Assembly (NCBI GenBank): GCA_017354895.1
Contig: CP071496.1
Coordinates: forward strand, 1,922,001-1,986,000
Length of the DNA: 64,000 nt
Reading direction: 5' to 3'
From: Podospora comata
Taxonomy: Eukaryota > Ascomycota > Sordariomycetes > Sordariales > Podosporaceae
Shown: piece after piece, positions 62,855 to 64,000 of the stretch
Layout of the letters: every line of letters starts with the position of its first letter
Position numbering within the stretch: the first letter of the stretch is position 1
Position numbers and translations under genes: made by a program
Notes under the pieces: model-generated
Seen by the model: the letters and a program-made list of their open reading frames with translations, nothing else
Databases searched by the model: none
Told to the model about the DNA's origin: nothing

Positions 62855-64000
62855 ATGGCGAGAGAGAATAATGAGGCGCTGGGTGCCGGCCAATCAAAAC
62901 GGCCATCCATGATTCATTTCGACAGCAGCGATCAAACACAGCAACACACCGCGGTGCAACCGCATCACCGTGTCAAGAGCCAAAAGCACATTGTGGGTGG
63001 TGGCTCACGGCTGCATGCGCGAGTGCCGTCTTCCAAGGGTCTTCACAAGCACCACGGTGGTGCAACAGCCTCGACGACCAAACTGAACAACCACCACCGA
63101 CAACACGGCAGCGGCTCGATTTCACCAGATAAAGACGGGGAAGGACTGACTTTGGTGTCGAAACGTCACCACCATCGCCGAGCAACCTCGGAGCTGAAGC
63201 TCACCGGGGATGCTACCACGTCATCCAATCACATACAAAAGAACGTGTCGCAGACGAACCTGAAGCGCAATCGGTCCCAGGCGGATGTGGGGAAGAAGAG
63301 CAAGTCTACGACGAGTCTGCATCGACATACCGTCTCGAATCCAAACGTGAACAAACTCAAATCTTCGCGGGGGGGTTCCAAGGTTCATTTTAATCTGGGA
63401 GACGACGAGCAGGAAGACGATAGTCAGGACGACGGGGAATGGGTTGATGCTAGCACTTCTGCTTCACCGTTGCTTTCGAGACGAGGTTCTACTATTGGTG
63501 GGAACGGACAGCCGACAAACCCTCCTCCTCCTCCTCCTCCCCCGACGAACGAAATACAGAATAAGCAACTACCTACGGTTGTAGCGTCGCCCCCGTCTCC
63601 CACGTCGCATAGAGATATTCCGAGTAAACAACAGGCGCCGCCCGAGAGTGGGAGCGGACTGCATAGTGCGGACAGTAGTTTTACCCGGAACGCTACGCTG
63701 GCTAATACGATTACTTCACGGATATTGTCCAGGGCTCCTTCTCAGGGTGCTGCGCCAAAGATGTCGACCGAGATTGCTGTTGCGCCTAGGCCGCCGGCGC
63801 CGAGACTGCCGTCTGCTCCGCCTACACGGCCGGGTTCGTCACAGAGGATGTCGCCCGGGGAGGCGAGTCTGATGCAGTTGGCGGGAGGGGTGGGACCCAG
63901 ACCTGGGAGCAGCGGGAGGGCGGAGCTGCTCACGTCGAGGTTTGTGGGTGGGAGCAGCCAGGAGCCCGGCTCGGGCATAGCGGCTGACTCTTTTATCGTT
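62855..64000 (+). CDS. TCO89-like TORC1 subunit, N-terminal part (runs off the window)
   Basis: An uninterrupted frame from the ATG at 62855 to the window edge gives at least 382 residues with no intron. The sequence is disordered, His/Ser/Arg-rich, with short conserved-looking islands: HHRVKSQKHI and ARVPSSKGLHKH, KRHHHRRATSELKL, TNLKRNRSQADVGKKSKS, VHFNLGDDEQEDD followed by GEWVDASTSASPLLSRRGS, TLANTITSRILSR and LLTSRFVGG. The order (basic RSxxD island, VHFxLGDD, GEWVDASxSASP) matches what I recall of filamentous-fungal TCO89, a TOR complex 1 component acting in nitrogen/nutrient signalling at the vacuole. A PPPPPPPP run lies near residue 230. The 3' end is missing. Identification rests on pattern memory and could be wrong; the gene itself is solid. 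Confidence 0.6.
   Translation, partial: MARENNEALGAGQSKRPSMIHFDSSDQTQQHTAVQPHHRVKSQKHIVGGGSRLHARVPSSKGLHKHHGGATASTTKLNNHHRQHGSGSISPDKDGEGLTLVSKRHHHRRATSELKLTGDATTSSNHIQKNVSQTNLKRNRSQADVGKKSKSTTSLHRHTVSNPNVNKLKSSRGGSKVHFNLGDDEQEDDSQDDGEWVDASTSASPLLSRRGSTIGGNGQPTNPPPPPPPPTNEIQNKQLPTVVASPPSPTSHRDIPSKQQAPPESGSGLHSADSSFTRNATLANTITSRILSRAPSQGAAPKMSTEIAVAPRPPAPRLPSAPPTRPGSSQRMSPGEASLMQLAGGVGPRPGSSGRAELLTSRFVGGSSQEPGSGIAADSFIV

Overview
This is a eukaryotic window from a filamentous ascomycete. The genes are broken by many short introns (about 50-104 bp) with GT donors, CTAAC/CTGAC-type branch sites and AG acceptors. The predicted proteins (a COL-26/BglR-type regulator, a TCO89-like protein, a two-domain glyoxalase I, a PTS2 thiolase) point to Sordariomycetes, probably Sordariales. 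The species cannot be named from the sequence alone. I found no mobile-element genes, CRISPR arrays or rRNA. All exon models below were joined by eye, and reading-frame continuity was checked arithmetically.

Left part (1-17 kb): two members of a small Cys/His-rich family lie on the minus strand at 1.7-3.0 kb, the first apparently decayed. About 4 kb without a supportable gene follows. Next come three genes of membrane and metal biology: the heme A synthase COX15 (minus), a manganese-type CDF transporter (minus) and a ZIP metal transporter (plus). The CDF and ZIP genes diverge from a 2.3 kb intergenic region. A kinase-fold protein with altered catalytic motifs ends this part.

Middle (18-37 kb): a zinc alcohol dehydrogenase; a conserved-looking nuclear, low-complexity protein; a gene with a 200-bp hexamer repeat and no in-frame ATG; a small orphan gene; a large acidic protein; a MAM3/CNNM-type DUF21-CBS membrane protein; glyoxalase I with a spliced-on mitochondrial-type presequence; 3-phosphoglycerate dehydrogenase; and an intron-containing tRNA-Leu(AAG).

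Right part (38-64 kb): a 1,146-residue coiled-coil protein; a Zn2Cys6 regulator of the COL-26/BglR type; the third Cys/His family member; RAD4/XPC facing a SET-domain gene tail to tail, 32 bp apart; a cytochrome P450 divergent from an F-box gene; fructose-1,6-bisphosphatase; a PTS2-bearing 3-ketoacyl-CoA thiolase; and the start of a TCO89-like gene that runs off the window.

Functional themes are central carbon metabolism (COL-26, FBP1, thiolase, glyoxalase I, phosphoglycerate dehydrogenase), metal transport (CDF, ZIP, MAM3) and mitochondria/peroxisomes. The most interesting signals are the dispersed Cys/His family with differing intron content, a recurrent C-rich to G-rich switch along coding strands of many genes, the spliced presequence on glyoxalase I, and the hexamer repeat inside an otherwise compact domain.
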